Below, in pieces: positions 24,238 through 33,422 of a stretch of 64,000 nt of DNA; position 1 is the stretch's first letter, and the number at the start of each line of letters is the position of its first letter. A model generated the notes under the pieces. It saw nothing but the letters and a program-made list of their open reading frames with translations. It had not been told where the DNA came from and made no database searches. A program made the translations under genes and the position numbers. Origin of the DNA: Rhizobium sp. TH2 (GTDB lineage: Bacteria; Pseudomonadota; Alphaproteobacteria; Rhizobiales; Rhizobiaceae). The DNA lies in contig NZ_CP062231.1 in the NCBI RefSeq assembly GCF_024707525.1, positions 744,001-808,000 on the forward strand, read 5' to 3'.

Positions 24238-25299
24238 GTGGTTCAAAGATTTCTGTGGCACGCCCAGGATCTGAAGGAAGACAGGCTCAATTCGTTCTTC
24301 ATTTCCGCGCTCGTGGACATGCGGGCCAGCCTCATCCTGCAAGATGACGGCGGGAGCTATCTTTGCGTCACCAGCCTACCCGATTGCTGGACCGTCGATC
24401 GCAATTCCACGCCCGCCGATACCAGCATTTTTGGGCCCGAGATCGCGTCCCAGCTTGCCGAATCCCGGCAAAGGGCGCAACGCACCGGCAATACCGACCA
24501 GATCGAAATCCATCTCGCAGAGGACCGTGTCTTCGAGTTCCGGGTTTTGCCGGTGTTGCCGCGCATAGGCGATGGGCAGATGATCACGACGATCATCGAC
24601 CGCACCGAGGATCGTCGCCGTGAAAAAGTATTGCAGCAGCTTCTGCGCGAGGTCAGTCATCGCTCGAAGAACCTGCTCGCGATCATCCAGAGCATCGCCA
24701 CCCAGACATCGCAGCATGCCGATTCGATCGAGGCCTATGTCCAGAAGTTCCGGGGGCGCATCTTCTCGCTCTCCCGCTCGCAGGACCTGATCACGGATTC
24801 CGGCTGGCGCGGCGCCTATATAAGGGAACTGCTCGAACAGCAGGTCGGATCATACGTCAATGGCAAGATCGACCTTGTGCGCTTCGAGGGGGTCAACGCC
24901 CTGCTGGCGCCCAATGCCGCGATGCATCTGGGCTTGGCCTTCCATGAGTTGGTGATTAACACCATCACCCACGGCACCATCCTGAAAACCGCCGACACGA
25001 TCCACGTCCAATGTTCAATGCGGACGAAAGATGGCGTGAAGTGGCTGCAGGTTGTCTGGGATGAACCGATCGCGCGGGATCGCTATTTCCTCGGGGATCG
25101 TTTAACCGCGCCGAAATCCCGCTTCGGCCGCGCCATTCTCGAGCGCGTCGTGCCGATCTCGGTCAACGGCACAGCCGCATATTCGATCACCGATACGGGG
25201 ATCAAGTACACGCTCGATTTTCCCGTCGATATCGACGAGAGCCTCAGGGCCGTTCCCGCGAGTTCGCAATCAGCCGGAAAACGAAATCGATCTTCCTGA
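24238..25299 (+). CDS. HWE-family sensor histidine kinase next to phyR
   Basis: A 353-residue cytoplasmic kinase. An N-terminal PAS-like sensor (about 15-125) leads to the HWE dimerisation domain with His141 in REVSHRSKNLLAI, and an ATPase domain with the N-box FHELVINTITHG. GTG 24238 is the start, with GAGG five bases upstream. Kinases of this family beside phyR are known PhyR phosphodonors, so this is the likely dedicated input kinase. It seems to have its own promoter because a hairpin separates it from phyR. Its last 56 bases overlap the converging metallopeptidase gene. Confidence 0.9.
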   Translation: MVQRFLWHAQDLKEDRLNSFFISALVDMRASLILQDDGGSYLCVTSLPDCWTVDRNSTPADTSIFGPEIASQLAESRQRAQRTGNTDQIEIHLAEDRVFEFRVLPVLPRIGDGQMITTIIDRTEDRRREKVLQQLLREVSHRSKNLLAIIQSIATQTSQHADSIEAYVQKFRGRIFSLSRSQDLITDSGWRGAYIRELLEQQVGSYVNGKIDLVRFEGVNALLAPNAAMHLGLAFHELVINTITHGTILKTADTIHVQCSMRTKDGVKWLQVVWDEPIARDRYFLGDRLTAPKSRFGRAILERVVPISVNGTAAYSITDTGIKYTLDFPVDIDESLRAVPASSQSAGKRNRSS

Positions 25300-26311
25300 C
25301 GATGGCATCGGTCAGCACGAACGGATAGAGATCGGGCTGGCCCAGGCTGCGATTGATGCTGTTGATGGCGACCGTGAGCGGTATCCAGGCGGCAATAATC
25401 TGGTCGATGCCAGTTGCCTCATAAGGATCGACATCGGTGGGGTGAATTCCACCGGCCGGCGTCTCGCCGGGATAGATGCCGTAGACGCGAGCCGTCTCCA
25501 GACCGTCCACCATGTGAAAACAATGCGCCCATGTCTCAGCGAAATCCTCCCACGGGTGGGATGATGCATAGGCGCTGATGAAGGTCTGCTGCCAGCCCAC
25601 GGGCGCGCCATTGGCATAGTGGTTCCGCAGCGCCAGCTGATAATCGATATCCGGATCGCCGAACGCTTCGCTGAAAGCCCCGATGCCGCCCCGGTCCTTG
25701 ACCAGCAGATCCCAGTAGAAATGACCGACCTCGTGACGAAAATGGCCGATCAGCGTACGGTAGGGCTCGCCCATCATCGTCCGCCGGCGCTCGCGCTCGG
25801 CGTCGTCGGCTTCGGCGATGTTGATTGCGATCAGGCCGTCGTTATGGCCGGTGAGAATGGGCTCGATCACGCCATTTCCGTCGGCCTGATCGGCGAGAAA
25901 CTCGAAAGCGAGCCCACGCTCGGGATCGTCGGCACGGCGCGGCATCGGAAGTTGCCAGCGCGTGAGCGAATAAAACAGGTGCTTCTTGGCCTGCTCGATC
26001 TTGCGCCAGTTGTCGTGGTTTTCCGCAATCGAGAGGTCGGGAATGGTCAGGTTGAACCGGCAGGCCAGGCAGAAGGCGTCGTCCCGTTCTACCGGCACCA
26101 GCCAGTTGCAGGCGCCCTCCGCCGCGTTCTCGCAGAAAATGTAAGGGCGGCTCGGGTCGGCAAGTGCCGTCCAGTCGCCGTCGTCGGTCAATGCCAGCGC
26201 CGACATGTCGAACAGCCGGTGCAGATAGCCGATCCGGCTGTTGCAGGCGAGGCAGACATCGTTGTTGAAATGGATCGTATTACCGCAATTCTGGCATTTG
26301 AAAAGTTTCAT
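25244..26311 (-). CDS. Zinc-ribbon putative metallopeptidase (DUF2248/COG4307)
   Basis: A 355-residue protein. An N-terminal zinc ribbon (CQNCG, then CLACNSR; a further CLAC near residue 95) is followed by a large domain with the zincin motif HEVGH in GHFRHEVGHFYWD and an acidic region EDFAETWAH. This is the pattern of the PF10005-type putative zinc-binding metallopeptidases; substrates are unknown. ATG 26311 is chosen because the zinc ribbon begins right after it; the upstream extension from 26443 has no recognisable fold. A 7-bp hairpin (26386-26407) lies in the leader. Confidence 0.82.
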   Translation of the reverse strand: MKLFKCQNCGNTIHFNNDVCLACNSRIGYLHRLFDMSALALTDDGDWTALADPSRPYIFCENAAEGACNWLVPVERDDAFCLACRFNLTIPDLSIAENHDNWRKIEQAKKHLFYSLTRWQLPMPRRADDPERGLAFEFLADQADGNGVIEPILTGHNDGLIAINIAEADDAERERRRTMMGEPYRTLIGHFRHEVGHFYWDLLVKDRGGIGAFSEAFGDPDIDYQLALRNHYANGAPVGWQQTFISAYASSHPWEDFAETWAHCFHMVDGLETARVYGIYPGETPAGGIHPTDVDPYEATGIDQIIAAWIPLTVAINSINRSLGQPDLYPFVLTDAIVRKIDFVFRLIANSRERP

Positions 26312-26462
26312 GGATTTCCGTTCGGACGCTCGGGAGAAGTCGGACGGACACTGCGCGTTTGCTTGAAGATGTTCAAGGCTAGAAGTCCGCGCTTTCGAAC
26401 GCGCGGAGCTGGCCGCGAGTTCCATCCATGCGCTGGATTTCACGGCTTTGGCGACTGGCGGT

Positions 26463-26488
26463 ATCGCCTGACTTTGAAGTCAGGCGAT
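26463..26488 (-). terminator. Hairpin overlapping the end of the sugar ATPase gene
   Basis: ATCGCCTGACTT and AAGTCAGGCGAT form 12 perfect pairs with a two-base loop. It overlaps the stop codon at 26480-26482. No T-run follows on the minus strand, so it may stabilise the operon 3' end. Confidence 0.6.
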
Positions 26489-27481
26489 CACCTTTCCCTC
26501 TGAGTCGAACCGATGCATCTTGGCGCGGTCCGGTGTCGCGTAGACCACTTCGTCGGCGGCATAGGGATGCTCTCCGAACAGCCGTGCCGTGATCAGTCCG
26601 ACCTTCTCGGACTCGATGTAGACGATCGTGTCGGCGCCGAGATGCTCGACATGGACGATCTTGCCCTGCCAGTCGCCGCTCTCATGCGACAGCGTCATAT
26701 GCTCCGGGCGGACGCCGATCGTGGCGGCGCCCGTTTCGTCTATGCGGCCGGCCTCGATGAAATTCATCTGCGGCGAGCCGATGAAGCCGGCGACGAAGAG
26801 ATTGGCGGGCCTGTTGTAGAGTTCCATCGGCGAACCGATCTGCTCGATCCGACCGGCACTCAGCACCACGATCTTGTCGGCCAGCGTCATCGCCTCGACC
26901 TGGTCGTGGGTGACGTAGATCATCGTCGCCTTGAGGCGGCGATGCAGGCGGGCGATCTCCAGCCGGGTCTGGACGCGCAGTGCCGCGTCGAGATTGGACA
27001 GCGGCTCGTCGAACAGGAAAAGGGTTGGCTCGCGCACGATGGCACGGCCGATGGCGACGCGCTGACGCTGGCCGCCGGAGAGTTCGGCCGGGCGGCGTGC
27101 GAGATAGGGACCGAGCGACAGCAGGTTCGAGGCGTTCGCCACGCGTGCTTCGATCACATCCTTTGCTTCACCCGCCTGCTTGAGGCCGAGGGCCATATTG
27201 TCCTTGACGGTCAGGTGTGGATAGAGCGCGTAGGACTGGAACACCATGGCAATGCCGCGCTTGGCGGGCGGCACCGACGACACTTCCTTGCCGTCGATGA
27301 TGATCGAACCCGACGTGATGTCCTCGAGGCCGGCGATCGCGCGCAGCAGCGTGGATTTTCCGCAGCCCGATGGGCCGACGAAAATCACGAACTCGCCGTC
27401 CTTGACCTCGAGATCGATGCCCTTGAGGACTTCGACCGGGCCAAAGGACTTGCTGACGGATTTGAGTGTAAGGTTACCCAC
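26480..27481 (-). CDS. Sugar ABC transporter ATPase (UgpC/MalK type)
   Basis: A 333-residue ATPase with Walker [10 protein letters not shown], signature LSGGQRQR, Walker B LFLFDEP and a TOBE-containing C-terminal regulatory part (GIRPEHMTL-like GVRPEHMTL). It is the last gene of the leftward arm of the amino-sugar divergon and would energise the permeases encoded at 29019-30837. MalK-type ATPases can serve more than one sugar importer. Confidence 0.92.
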   Translation of the reverse strand: MGNLTLKSVSKSFGPVEVLKGIDLEVKDGEFVIFVGPSGCGKSTLLRAIAGLEDITSGSIIIDGKEVSSVPPAKRGIAMVFQSYALYPHLTVKDNMALGLKQAGEAKDVIEARVANASNLLSLGPYLARRPAELSGGQRQRVAIGRAIVREPTLFLFDEPLSNLDAALRVQTRLEIARLHRRLKATMIYVTHDQVEAMTLADKIVVLSAGRIEQIGSPMELYNRPANLFVAGFIGSPQMNFIEAGRIDETGAATIGVRPEHMTLSHESGDWQGKIVHVEHLGADTIVYIESEKVGLITARLFGEHPYAADEVVYATPDRAKMHRFDSEGKVIA

Positions 27482-27503
27482 TAGGGTTCTCCGGGTTATC
27501 AGT

Positions 27504-28562
27504 TTAGAGGTTGACCATCTGGCCGGTGCGGACGCTTTCGTCGGCGGCCAGGCAGATGCGGAGCGATTGCACCGCGTCGTTCATGTGGCGGGTGAGATCG
27601 ATGTCCTCGCGGATCGCCTTCAGCACATAGGCCTGTTCCAGATCGCAGAGTTCATGATGGCCGGGTTCGCCCGCCATCTGCAGCATCTGGTCGGGTTCGG
27701 CAAAGCCGCTGCCGTCGGCATTGGTCCTGGCGCGGTGCAGCCGGATGGTCGAGGTCTTGGTGTGGGTATCGATATCGTCGGACTTGGCATTCGGGTCCAT
27801 GACGATCGAGACGCAGCCGTTCGGGCTCATCACATCCTTCACGAAGAAGGCGGTCTCGGAGATCATCGGACCCCAGCCGGCCTCGTACCAGCCGATCGAA
27901 CCGTCGTCGAACATCACCTGAAGATGGCCGTAATTGTACATGTCGGGCGCGATCTCGTTGGAAAGGCGCAGGCCCATGCCCCGCACCGAAACAGGCTTGG
28001 CATCGGTGATCTGGCACATCACATCGACATAGTGCACGCCGCAATCGACGATCGGCGGCGTCGTCTGCATCAGCGCCTTGTGCGTGCCCCAGGTCTTGCC
28101 GACGGATTGCTGGTTGAGGTTCATGCGGAAGACGAAGGGCCCGCCGAGCTCGCGGGCAAGCGAGATGAGCTTCACCCAGGACGGATGGTGGCGCAGGATG
28201 TAGCCGACCACCAGCTTGCGGCCATTGGCCCTGGCGCATGCGACGACGCGTTCGGCGTCGGCCACCGTCGTCGCCAGCGGCTTTTCGACGAAGACATCGG
28301 CGCCCGCTTCCATCGCCATGACTGCAAAATCGGCATGGCTGTCGGAATAGGTGTTGATCGAGCAGAGCTCGGGCTTCAATTCCTTCAACGCATCTTCGAA
28401 CGAAGGCCGGATCGCATATTTCTCCATGCCATCGGGCAGCTCGACCTTCGAGCGATTGACGAGCCCGACAATCTCGAAGCCCGGATTGTTGTGATAGGCG
28501 AGCGCATGGCTCATGCCCATATTGCCGAGGCCGGCGACCAGGACTCTAATGGGAGTCGGCAT
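27504..28562 (-). CDS. Gfo/Idh/MocA-family NAD(P) oxidoreductase
   Basis: A 352-residue sugar dehydrogenase-type protein. The N terminus [19 protein letters not shown] is the Rossmann fold, and the family motif EKPLATT sits at about residues 95-101. ATG 28562 has AAGGAAAC upstream and overlaps the end of the DUF4304-like gene by 17 bases. In the amino-sugar operon it may modify an unusual sugar such as a ketosugar, lactyl or anhydro derivative before entry into the MurQ-NagA route. The reaction is not evident from sequence. Confidence 0.88.
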   Translation of the reverse strand: MPTPIRVLVAGLGNMGMSHALAYHNNPGFEIVGLVNRSKVELPDGMEKYAIRPSFEDALKELKPELCSINTYSDSHADFAVMAMEAGADVFVEKPLATTVADAERVVACARANGRKLVVGYILRHHPSWVKLISLARELGGPFVFRMNLNQQSVGKTWGTHKALMQTTPPIVDCGVHYVDVMCQITDAKPVSVRGMGLRLSNEIAPDMYNYGHLQVMFDDGSIGWYEAGWGPMISETAFFVKDVMSPNGCVSIVMDPNAKSDDIDTHTKTSTIRLHRARTNADGSGFAEPDQMLQMAGEPGHHELCDLEQAYVLKAIREDIDLTRHMNDAVQSLRICLAADESVRTGQMVNL

Positions 28563-29022
28563 TTTCAGTTTCCTTATGAGCAAATACAGCTTGCTTGACG
28601 GCGGCTCCGATGCGCTCGGCGAGTTCGAGCGACTTGGCTTCGTTGGCGCATTCCGCCAGATGGGCGAAGGCGTGTCGGAAGGTTTCTTCCCTGATGGCCC
28701 GGTGCCTCTCGGCATCGTTCATCGCAACCTCCAAATCCAGCGCTTTGCTAAGCGCAGATTTGCGTTCTCCCAGCACCAGTGAATCCGCCCGCCAGAGGAT
28801 ATGAAGACCGGAGAACTTGGGCCGCTTCGATGTTGCCAGCCGCGTAAACGTAACTCCAGCATTCAGGTAGTGTTGCGGCCCCCATGCCGACCTCTGAAGG
28901 TTCAGCACGCAAATGACCTCGGGATGCTCCTTGTAGAAGTAGACTTTACCGACTGGCTTGTAGCCGTTCGCGCGTGCTTCTTCGGTGACGGCATCGAGCA
29001 CGATATCTCGGTCGGCAGTCAT
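28546..29022 (-). CDS. DUF4304-like protein inside the sugar transporter operon
   Basis: A 158-residue soluble protein. The N-terminal half, with NGYKPVGKVYFY, VICVLNLQRSAWG and YLNAGVTF, fits the pattern of DUF4304 proteins; this assignment is from memory and moderate. The C-terminal half is helical and charged. ATG 29022 overlaps the permease stop codon by four bases, and its end overlaps the oxidoreductase gene, so it is translated with the operon. DUF4304 genes are usually found elsewhere and have no known function; its place in a sugar importer operon is odd. Confidence 0.65.
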   Translation of the reverse strand: MTADRDIVLDAVTEEARANGYKPVGKVYFYKEHPEVICVLNLQRSAWGPQHYLNAGVTFTRLATSKRPKFSGLHILWRADSLVLGERKSALSKALDLEVAMNDAERHRAIREETFRHAFAHLAECANEAKSLELAERIGAAVKQAVFAHKETENADSH

Positions 29023-29876
29023 TTCACTGCTCCTGCCGTAATGCCGCGGATAAGCTGCCGCGAGAAAATGAGATAGAGGACGAGGACGGGCGCGATGGCG
29101 AGCGAGAGCGCCGACAGCACCGCGTTCCAATTGGTGACGAACTGGCCGATGAATATCTGCGAGCCGAGCGTGATCGTCTTGGTCGCTTCGGACGGCGCCA
29201 GGATCAGCGGGAACCATAGATCGTTCCAGATCGGGATCATCGAGAAGACGGCGACCGTCGCCATGGCGGGACGGATCAGCGGCAGTACCAGGCGTATGAA
29301 GATCTTATACTCCGAAAGCCCGTCGATACGCCCAGCGTTCTTCAGGTCGTCGGACACCGTCTTCATGAATTCCGAGAGAATGAAGATCGCGAGCGGCAGT
29401 CCTTGCGCCGTGTAGACCAGGATCAGCGCCGTCAGCGTATTGACCAGGCCAGAGGCGACCATGCCCTGCAGGATACCGATCGTGCCGAGCCGGATCGGGA
29501 TCATGATGCCGAGGGCCATGTAGAGGCCGAGCAGCGTGTTGCCCCTGAAGCGATATTCCGAGAGCGCGAATGCCGCCATCGCACCGAACAGCAGCACCAG
29601 CGCGATCGAGACGATGGTGACGACAAGCGAATTCTGCATGTAATGCACGAAATCGCCCTGGCCGAGCACGGTCGTATAACCGATCAGGTCGAAGGTCGCG
29701 GGCTTGTCGCCGATACCAGGGAGCGGCGGCTGCATGGGATTGCGGAAGATCGCGTTGCGCGATTTGAAGGAGTTCATGATCGTCAGGATCACCGGAAACA
29801 GCGCGATCGCGGTGTAAGTGATCAGCACCGCGTGTGCCGCTGCCGATCTGCCGAGGGAGGAACGAGCCTTTGACAT
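29019..29876 (-). CDS. Carbohydrate ABC transporter permease (MalG/UgpE type)
   Basis: A 285-residue inner-membrane permease with about six helices and an EAA-type loop (NAGRIDGLSEYKIFIRLVLP). It forms the channel with the UgpA-type permease encoded 10 bases upstream. Family and operon place it in a CUT1-type sugar importer, here probably for an amino sugar or a muropeptide-derived sugar. Confidence 0.92.
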   Translation of the reverse strand: MSKARSSLGRSAAAHAVLITYTAIALFPVILTIMNSFKSRNAIFRNPMQPPLPGIGDKPATFDLIGYTTVLGQGDFVHYMQNSLVVTIVSIALVLLFGAMAAFALSEYRFRGNTLLGLYMALGIMIPIRLGTIGILQGMVASGLVNTLTALILVYTAQGLPLAIFILSEFMKTVSDDLKNAGRIDGLSEYKIFIRLVLPLIRPAMATVAVFSMIPIWNDLWFPLILAPSEATKTITLGSQIFIGQFVTNWNAVLSALSLAIAPVLVLYLIFSRQLIRGITAGAVK

Positions 29877-29886
29877 ATCGCGATCC

Positions 29887-30837
29887 TCAGAACTGGTAGT
29901 GGCGCATGCGCCGCTGGATGGTGAAGAGATAGAAGCTGACGCCGGCGAGGATGATCAGGAACATCACCGCCGCGATCGTCGCACCCATCGAGCGGTCGCC
30001 GAGCTGCAGCTGGAAACCGAAGAAGGTGCGGTAGAGCAGCGTGCCCAGGATATCCGTCGATCCATCAGGCCCGGCCAGCGCCCCCTGTACGGTATATATC
30101 AGGTCGAAGGCGTTGAAATTGCCAACGAAGGTGAGGATCGAGATAATGCCGATGGCGGGCAGGATCAGCGGCAGCTTGATCTTCCAGAACTGGCTCCAGC
30201 CGGTGATGCCGTCCATCTCGGCCGCTTCCAGCACCTCGTCGGGAATATTGAGCAGCGCCGCATAGATCAGCATCATCGGGATGCCGACATATTGCCAGAC
30301 CGAGATCAGCGATACCGTGATCAGCGCCGAACTCGGCTTGCCGAGCCACGGGCCGAAGATGAATTTCAGGTGTGCGAGGTCGAGCAGATAGGGCGTCACG
30401 CCCCAGATCGGCGATAGGATCAGCTTCCAGATGAAGCCGACAATGACGAAGGACAGCAGTGTCGGCAGGAAGATGGCCGTGCGGTAGAAGGTGGCAAACC
30501 TGAGCTTCGGCACCGAGAGCAGAGCCGCCAGCGCGATGCCGATCGGGTTCTGCACCACCATGTGGATGATGAAGAAGATGACGTTGTTCCGGAGCGCGTT
30601 CCAGAAATCCACCGACCACTTCTCATCACCAAACAGGGTGACGAAATTGCCGAGGCCGACGAAGACCCTCTGGCTGTCGACCACGTTGAACAACGACAGC
30701 CACAGCGTGCCAGCCAGCGGGATGATCATCACCGCCGAATAGATGAGGAATGCCGGGAGCATGAAGACGATGATGTGCCAGCGGAACGGGCGCCGCGCAG
30801 GTCTTTGCATGCTCTCCATGTCCTGGATCTCGGCCAT
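29887..30837 (-). CDS. Carbohydrate ABC transporter permease (MalF/UgpA type)
   Basis: A 316-residue permease with a short cytoplasmic N terminus, six predicted helices and the loop EAAEMDGITGWSQFWKIKLP. I chose ATG 30837 (GGAAG eight bases upstream) over ATG 30852, which lacks a ribosome site; a later ATG at 30822 is also possible. It pairs with the MalG-type permease just downstream. Confidence 0.9.
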   Translation of the reverse strand: MAEIQDMESMQRPARRPFRWHIIVFMLPAFLIYSAVMIIPLAGTLWLSLFNVVDSQRVFVGLGNFVTLFGDEKWSVDFWNALRNNVIFFIIHMVVQNPIGIALAALLSVPKLRFATFYRTAIFLPTLLSFVIVGFIWKLILSPIWGVTPYLLDLAHLKFIFGPWLGKPSSALITVSLISVWQYVGIPMMLIYAALLNIPDEVLEAAEMDGITGWSQFWKIKLPLILPAIGIISILTFVGNFNAFDLIYTVQGALAGPDGSTDILGTLLYRTFFGFQLQLGDRSMGATIAAVMFLIILAGVSFYLFTIQRRMRHYQF

Positions 30838-30952
30838 CGCCTGGTCTTCCATATCTTGTGTTTTGAAATTGCCCGCTCAAGCGCGAGATTATGGCGCAAG
30901 CGCGCATGCTTGTCATGGCGATCCGTCTTCTGACGGCGCCTTACATACTTGC

Positions 30953-30985
30953 AAAAGTGGCGGCGCATGCGGGATGCGCCGCCAC
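30953..30985 (-). terminator. Attenuator hairpin between binding-protein and permease genes
   Basis: GTGGCGGCGCAT and ATGCGCCGCCAC pair perfectly over 12 bases around GCGGG; four T residues follow on the minus strand. Such hairpins often let the binding protein be made in excess over the membrane parts. Confidence 0.8.
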
Positions 30986-31001
30986 CATCATGTGAGCGAG
31001 A

Positions 31002-32261
31002 TTACTTCGCCGGCTTGTACCAGCTGTCGAGGCCCTTCTGGAGCTTCTCGGCGGCAACGGCCGGCGTATCGGTGCCGTTGATCACGTTTGCCGATTCAAC
31101 CCAGGTTTCGTTTTCCAGGTTCGGCGTGCCGCGCGACAGGATCTGGTAGGTCGAGCGGATCGTCGACTTGCACTTTTCGCGCCAGGACACGAATTCCTGC
31201 GCCAGCGGATCCTGCATCTTCACCGGGGTCTTGTTCAGGCTGAAGAAGCCCGGCAGCGAATTCGCATACAGATCGGCGAATTCCGGCGACGAGATCCATG
31301 TGAGCAGCTTCTTGGCTTCTTCCGGATGCGCGCTCTTGGCGTTCATGCCGACGGCAATGTCGGTATGGTCGGAGATGAAGCAAGGATCGCCATCCTTCGG
31401 CACCGGCGGCAGGAAAGCGCCCATCTTGAACTGCGCCTGGGTGTTGAAGCCACCGATTTCCCACGAGCCGGCGGGATAGATCGCCGCGCGGCCGAGCGTG
31501 AAGAGGTTCTGGCTGTCGGGATAAGTCTGGGCTTCGAAACCGTCGCCGAGATAGGGCTTCCACTTGGCAAGCACTTCATAGGGCTTGACCCAGCCCGGAT
31601 CGGTCAGCTTCTGGTCGCCCTTGATCAGCGCGAGACGGCCTTCTTCTCCGCCCCAATAGTTCGGACCGATATTCTGGTAGGCCATGGTCGCGGCTTCCCA
31701 GAGATCCTTGGTGCCCATCGCCATCGGGATGTAATTGCCATCGGCCTTGATCGCGTCGAGGACCTTGAAGAATTCCTCTTCGGTCTTCGGCGGCTCCAGG
31801 CCGAGCGCCGCGAAGGCATCCTTGTTGTATATGAAGCCGTGGATCACCGAGGCCATCGGCACGCAGAAGGTGGCCGCGCCGTCGTCCGTCGACCAGGCCG
31901 ACTTGGCAACCGGCTCGAAATTCTCCATGCCGGGGTTGGCCGAGATATCGGCGAGGTAGCCCTTCTTGTAGAGATCGAGCGAGGCGTCGAACGGGCGGCA
32001 GGTGATCAGGTCGCCGGCGGAGCCGCTTTCGAGCTTGGCGTTGAGCGCCGCATTGTATTCGGTCGGAGCCGACGGAGAGAACACAACCTTGATGCCGGGG
32101 TTCTTGGCTTCGAAGGCCGGGATCAGCTTGTCCTTCCAGATCGAAAGGTCGTCGTTACGCCAGCTCTCGATGGTCAGCGTCACGTCTTCCGCATGCGCCA
32201 CGCCCGAGAGCCCAGCGAGAGCGGTCGCTACAAGAAGCGCCTGTTTGAATGCACGGGTCAT
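31002..32261 (-). CDS. Carbohydrate ABC transporter binding protein
   Basis: A 419-residue extracellular solute-binding protein (family 1). The signal peptide MTRAFKQALLVATALAGLSG ends near VAHA-ED. The mature part has IESWRNDD and NPGIKVVFS segments typical of CUT1 sugar-binding proteins. It follows murQ by 54 bases and precedes the permeases. It probably captures an amino sugar or MurNAc-containing fragment in the periplasm, an inference from the catabolic genes around it. Confidence 0.9.
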   Translation of the reverse strand: MTRAFKQALLVATALAGLSGVAHAEDVTLTIESWRNDDLSIWKDKLIPAFEAKNPGIKVVFSPSAPTEYNAALNAKLESGSAGDLITCRPFDASLDLYKKGYLADISANPGMENFEPVAKSAWSTDDGAATFCVPMASVIHGFIYNKDAFAALGLEPPKTEEEFFKVLDAIKADGNYIPMAMGTKDLWEAATMAYQNIGPNYWGGEEGRLALIKGDQKLTDPGWVKPYEVLAKWKPYLGDGFEAQTYPDSQNLFTLGRAAIYPAGSWEIGGFNTQAQFKMGAFLPPVPKDGDPCFISDHTDIAVGMNAKSAHPEEAKKLLTWISSPEFADLYANSLPGFFSLNKTPVKMQDPLAQEFVSWREKCKSTIRSTYQILSRGTPNLENETWVESANVINGTDTPAVAAEKLQKGLDSWYKPAK

Positions 32262-32315
32262 CTTTTCATTCTCCCAATTTTAGCAATCGCCCACTGTGGC
32301 CGATGCTGGTTCCTG

Positions 32316-33215
32316 TCACGATCCTGCCTTTGCCTTCTTGAGGGCGCTGCGCAGATTCTGGTTACAGCTTTCGAGCAGCTTGCCGGCGGATTGGGCGCCA
32401 TCCGCGCCCGCGGCCAGCAGGACCGCAATCTTCACCGAGCCATCCGCTTCCTCGAGCAGATGACCGGCCTTTTCGATATCCGTGCCCGCGATGACCGAAA
32501 CGATGCGACGTGCGCGATCGCGGAGCTTGTCGTTGTCGGCACGCAGGTTGACCATGAAGCCGTCATGCACATGGCCGAGATGCACGGCAGTCAGCGTCGA
32601 GATCATGTTGAGCGTGATCTTCTGGGCCGTGCCAGCGCCCATGCGGGTCGAACCAGCCACCGCTTCCGGAGGAGTCTGAAGGAGGATGGCGACATCCGCG
32701 CCGTTGAGCAGTGGCGTATCCGCATTGTTGGCGATGCCGATCACCGACGCACCGTGCGCCTTGGCGACGGCGGCCGCACGAACCGTGTAGGGCGTCGAGC
32801 CGCTGGCGGAAACGCCGATCAGGCAATCCCTGGCCGACACATTCGCGTTGGTCACATCTTCTTCGGCGAGAACCTCGTCGTCCTCATAGCCGCCCGCGAG
32901 CAGTTCGAGACTATCGGCTCCACCGGCGAGAAGAATAAGGGCCTGTTCCGGCGCGATGCCGAACGTTCCCGGCAGTTCGAGGCCATCGGAGAGCGCCATC
33001 AGGCCGGAGCTGCCGGCACCCGCATAGATAAGGCGTCCGCCGGAAGCGATTTTCGACGCCGCCAGCCGGGCGGCATTCTCGATAGAGGGGAGGGCGTTGC
33101 GGACGCTTTCCACGGCTGAAAGCTGGCCGTCGAGGAGCACGGAAAGGATTTCCGACGGCGGCAGGCCGTCCAGTCCTTCTGCTTGTCTGTGGCGTGCTTC
33201 CGTGGTGGCGGCCAT
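32316..33215 (-). CDS. murQ: N-acetylmuramic acid 6-phosphate etherase MurQ
   Basis: A 299-residue SIS-fold enzyme, the usual length. It shows the phosphosugar site AGAGSSG, the segment LELPGTFG with the catalytic Glu position, YEDDE for the second Glu, SASGSTPY, and TRMGAGTAQK followed by LNMIST. It cleaves the lactyl ether of MurNAc-6-phosphate to GlcNAc-6-phosphate and D-lactate in the cytoplasm. It is the first gene of the leftward operon with an ABC importer, and it diverges from a sugar kinase gene. A TGGTATT-repeat operator lies 25 bases before its start. Confidence 0.92.
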   Translation of the reverse strand: MAATTEARHRQAEGLDGLPPSEILSVLLDGQLSAVESVRNALPSIENAARLAASKIASGGRLIYAGAGSSGLMALSDGLELPGTFGIAPEQALILLAGGADSLELLAGGYEDDEVLAEEDVTNANVSARDCLIGVSASGSTPYTVRAAAVAKAHGASVIGIANNADTPLLNGADVAILLQTPPEAVAGSTRMGAGTAQKITLNMISTLTAVHLGHVHDGFMVNLRADNDKLRDRARRIVSVIAGTDIEKAGHLLEEADGSVKIAVLLAAGADGAQSAGKLLESCNQNLRSALKKAKAGS

Positions 33216-33240
33216 TGTTCTCCCCTTGTCCTAACGCGAT

Positions 33241-33258
33241 AATGCCAAAAAAATACCA
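33241..33258 (-). promoter_or_regulatory. Candidate GntR operator before murQ
   Basis: On the minus strand this reads TGGTATTTTTTTGGCATT, 17 of 18 bases identical to the mirrored copy at 33385-33402. It lies 25 bases before the murQ start codon. Confidence 0.6.
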
Positions 33259-33384
33259 CTTGTCCAGAGAAATTTACAATTATGTCATTTAGGTGTTCGC
33301 GGTAAATTAGAGAAATCAGAAAAATGTAACAAATTCATCATGATAAAAAATATCCAGCGTTTGGCGAAAATCGCCCTTGGTTAA

Positions 33385-33402
33385 TGGTATTTTTTTGGTA
33401 TT
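33385..33402 (+). promoter_or_regulatory. Candidate GntR operator before the sugar kinase gene
   Basis: TGGTATT, four T residues, TGGTATT: a direct repeat with an 11-base period, one helical turn. It overlaps a possible -10 box TATTAT (33399-33404) that lies 16 bases after TTGGTT (33377-33382). GntR proteins of the HutC/NagR group often bind sites containing TGGTAT. The start codon is 20 bases further on. Confidence 0.62.
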
Positions 33403-33422
33403 ATGTTTTCGAGGAGCAGATC

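Noticed and set aside
27246..28598. 450-residue plus-strand frame
   Set aside because: Antisense to the Gfo/Idh oxidoreductase and part of the sugar ATPase, both well supported.
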